From positions 1 to 22,380 of the IMG/VR virus record IMGVR_UViG_3300035228_001665: DNA of 22,380 nucleotides; one strand, written 5' to 3'. How positions within the stretch are numbered: position 1 is the first letter of the stretch; each line of letters starts with the position of its first letter. Shown one piece after another: positions 21,767-22,380 of the stretch. A model generated the notes under the pieces. It did no database searches, was not told the origin of the DNA, and saw only the letters and a list, made by a program, of their open reading frames with translations. The DNA is from a virus. The position numbers were made by a program, and so were the translations under genes.

Positions 21767-22380
21767 TATCCGCCACCATAACTTGGTGGTGGAGACGGTG
21801 TTGGAGTTGGTGTGGGAGTTGGTGTGGGAGTTGGAGTTGGAGTTGGTGTAGGTACTGAACTAACGCCTCCGCCACTAGATGTAGTGGTTGTAGTTGTAGT
21901 GGGTGCAGTGGTAGTGGTTTCGGTGGTAGTTTCAGATGTGGTTGATGTTTGAATAATTTGAGTTGTTGTACTTACAGGTCTGGATGCAGCAAGACTTTCT
22001 GCTGAACTATTATAGATGTATTGATGTGGAGTTGATACATGTTTAGCACCAACCATCTTTCTTCCAGTTGTTGGATGTACGTGGAATGGACCATAGTATG
22101 GTTTTCCATTTACATATCCAACAAGATCATCATCTTTGGAAATACAATCAATGACCTGTCTAATAATACCCTGAGGATCATCAGGTCTGACTATCAATTT
22201 GGGTTCTAATAGTGCTCCAGAACCTCTTTTAGACTTAATCGTATATTCAAGAGGATCATTGATTGACGGAAACTTCATTTCTTCTGACACTTCACCAGTC
22301 TCAGGATCTTTGATGATTTCTGGAAGTTTAATTACTCTAATTACTCCACCATTAGTATCAACTTGAATATTATATTTGTC
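21763..22380 (-). CDS. Virion protein with Thr-rich and Pro-Thr tail, N-terminus outside window
   Basis: The frame is open to the window edge: 30 codons (DKYNIQVDTNGGVIRVIKLP...) precede the first GTG at 22290, so the gene almost certainly starts beyond 22380. About 205 residues are visible. The central part holds NGKPYYGPFHVHPTTGRKM followed by VGAKHVSTPHQYIY, with several His; I recall similar segments in cyanophage structural proteins but cannot name the family. Then come a Thr-rich region, about nine Pro-Thr pairs and the end SPPPSYGGGY. The tail is surely extended and disordered, like a flexible linker. It is the first gene of the structural chain here and likely a tail or baseplate component. 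Confidence 0.78.
   Translation of the reverse strand, partial: DKYNIQVDTNGGVIRVIKLPEIIKDPETGEVSEEMKFPSINDPLEYTIKSKRGSGALLEPKLIVRPDDPQGIIRQVIDCISKDDDLVGYVNGKPYYGPFHVHPTTGRKMVGAKHVSTPHQYIYNSSAESLAASRPVSTTTQIIQTSTTSETTTETTTTAPTTTTTTTSSGGGVSSVPTPTPTPTPTPTPTPTPTPSPPPSYGGGY
21797..21854 (-). repeat. Hexanucleotide repeat encoding a Pro-Thr tract
   Basis: About nine imperfect 6-base units (on the plus strand GGAGTT/GGTGTG-like) encode consecutive Pro-Thr pairs at the end of the protein. Third-position variation keeps the peptide while breaking the DNA repeat. Such tracts can change length by slippage in steps of two residues. Confidence 0.85.

Overview
The window is an almost gapless, AT-rich stretch in which every gene I can support is read from the minus strand. 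The gene set is that of a large contractile-tailed phage of marine cyanobacteria (T4-like Synechococcus/Prochlorococcus myovirus): viral purine genes purC and purM, a UvsW-type superfamily II helicase, several 2-oxoglutarate/Fe(II) oxygenases, large tail-fibre and glycine-rich adhesin-like proteins, and a small tRNA cluster. This assignment rests on recognised protein families and style, not on a database search. No photosynthesis gene, integrase, transposase or CRISPR array is visible, and no gene-free stretch exceeds about 60 bases.

Transcription runs from high to low coordinates. 22380-18247 is a virion block: a Pro/Thr-tailed protein cut by the window edge, a beta-helical spike-like protein, a small structural protein and a 795-residue glycine-rich protein. 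18245-17571 is an insert with a clean sigma70-type promoter, a 67-aa protein of unknown role, a 57-aa Phd/YefM-like antitoxin-fold protein and three tRNAs (Ile-UAU, Met-CAU, Leu-UAA). 17564-8001 returns to virion genes: a small unknown protein, a 2017-aa fibre ending in an S74-type self-cleaving chaperone domain, a 679-aa fibre-like protein and a 351-aa glycine-rich adhesin candidate.

8005-4819 holds four different 2OG-Fe(II) oxygenases with two unknown proteins. 4806-3055 is a two-gene unit: a DEAH-box helicase and, overlapping it by 4 nt, a small protein with a PD-(D/E)xK-like nuclease signature. 3072-1 is a chain of nine small or metabolic genes, nearly all joined by 1- or 4-nt stop/start overlaps, including purC and ending in purM, which runs off the window.

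Two promoter styles are visible. Host-like sigma70 sites, all with 17-nt spacers, precede the purine chain, the helicase pair, part of the oxygenase cluster and the tRNA/antitoxin-like unit. T4-late-like (A/C)TAAATA boxes lie 16-32 nt before several structural and other starts. The likely sense is early takeover functions (nucleotide supply, DNA transactions, translation support) interleaved with late virion genes.

The most interesting points are the helicase/nuclease-like pair, the orphan Phd-like gene with its uncharacterised partner ahead of tRNAs, the four-oxygenase cluster beside glycine-rich adhesins, and a cysteine-rich insert inside a polyglycine protein.
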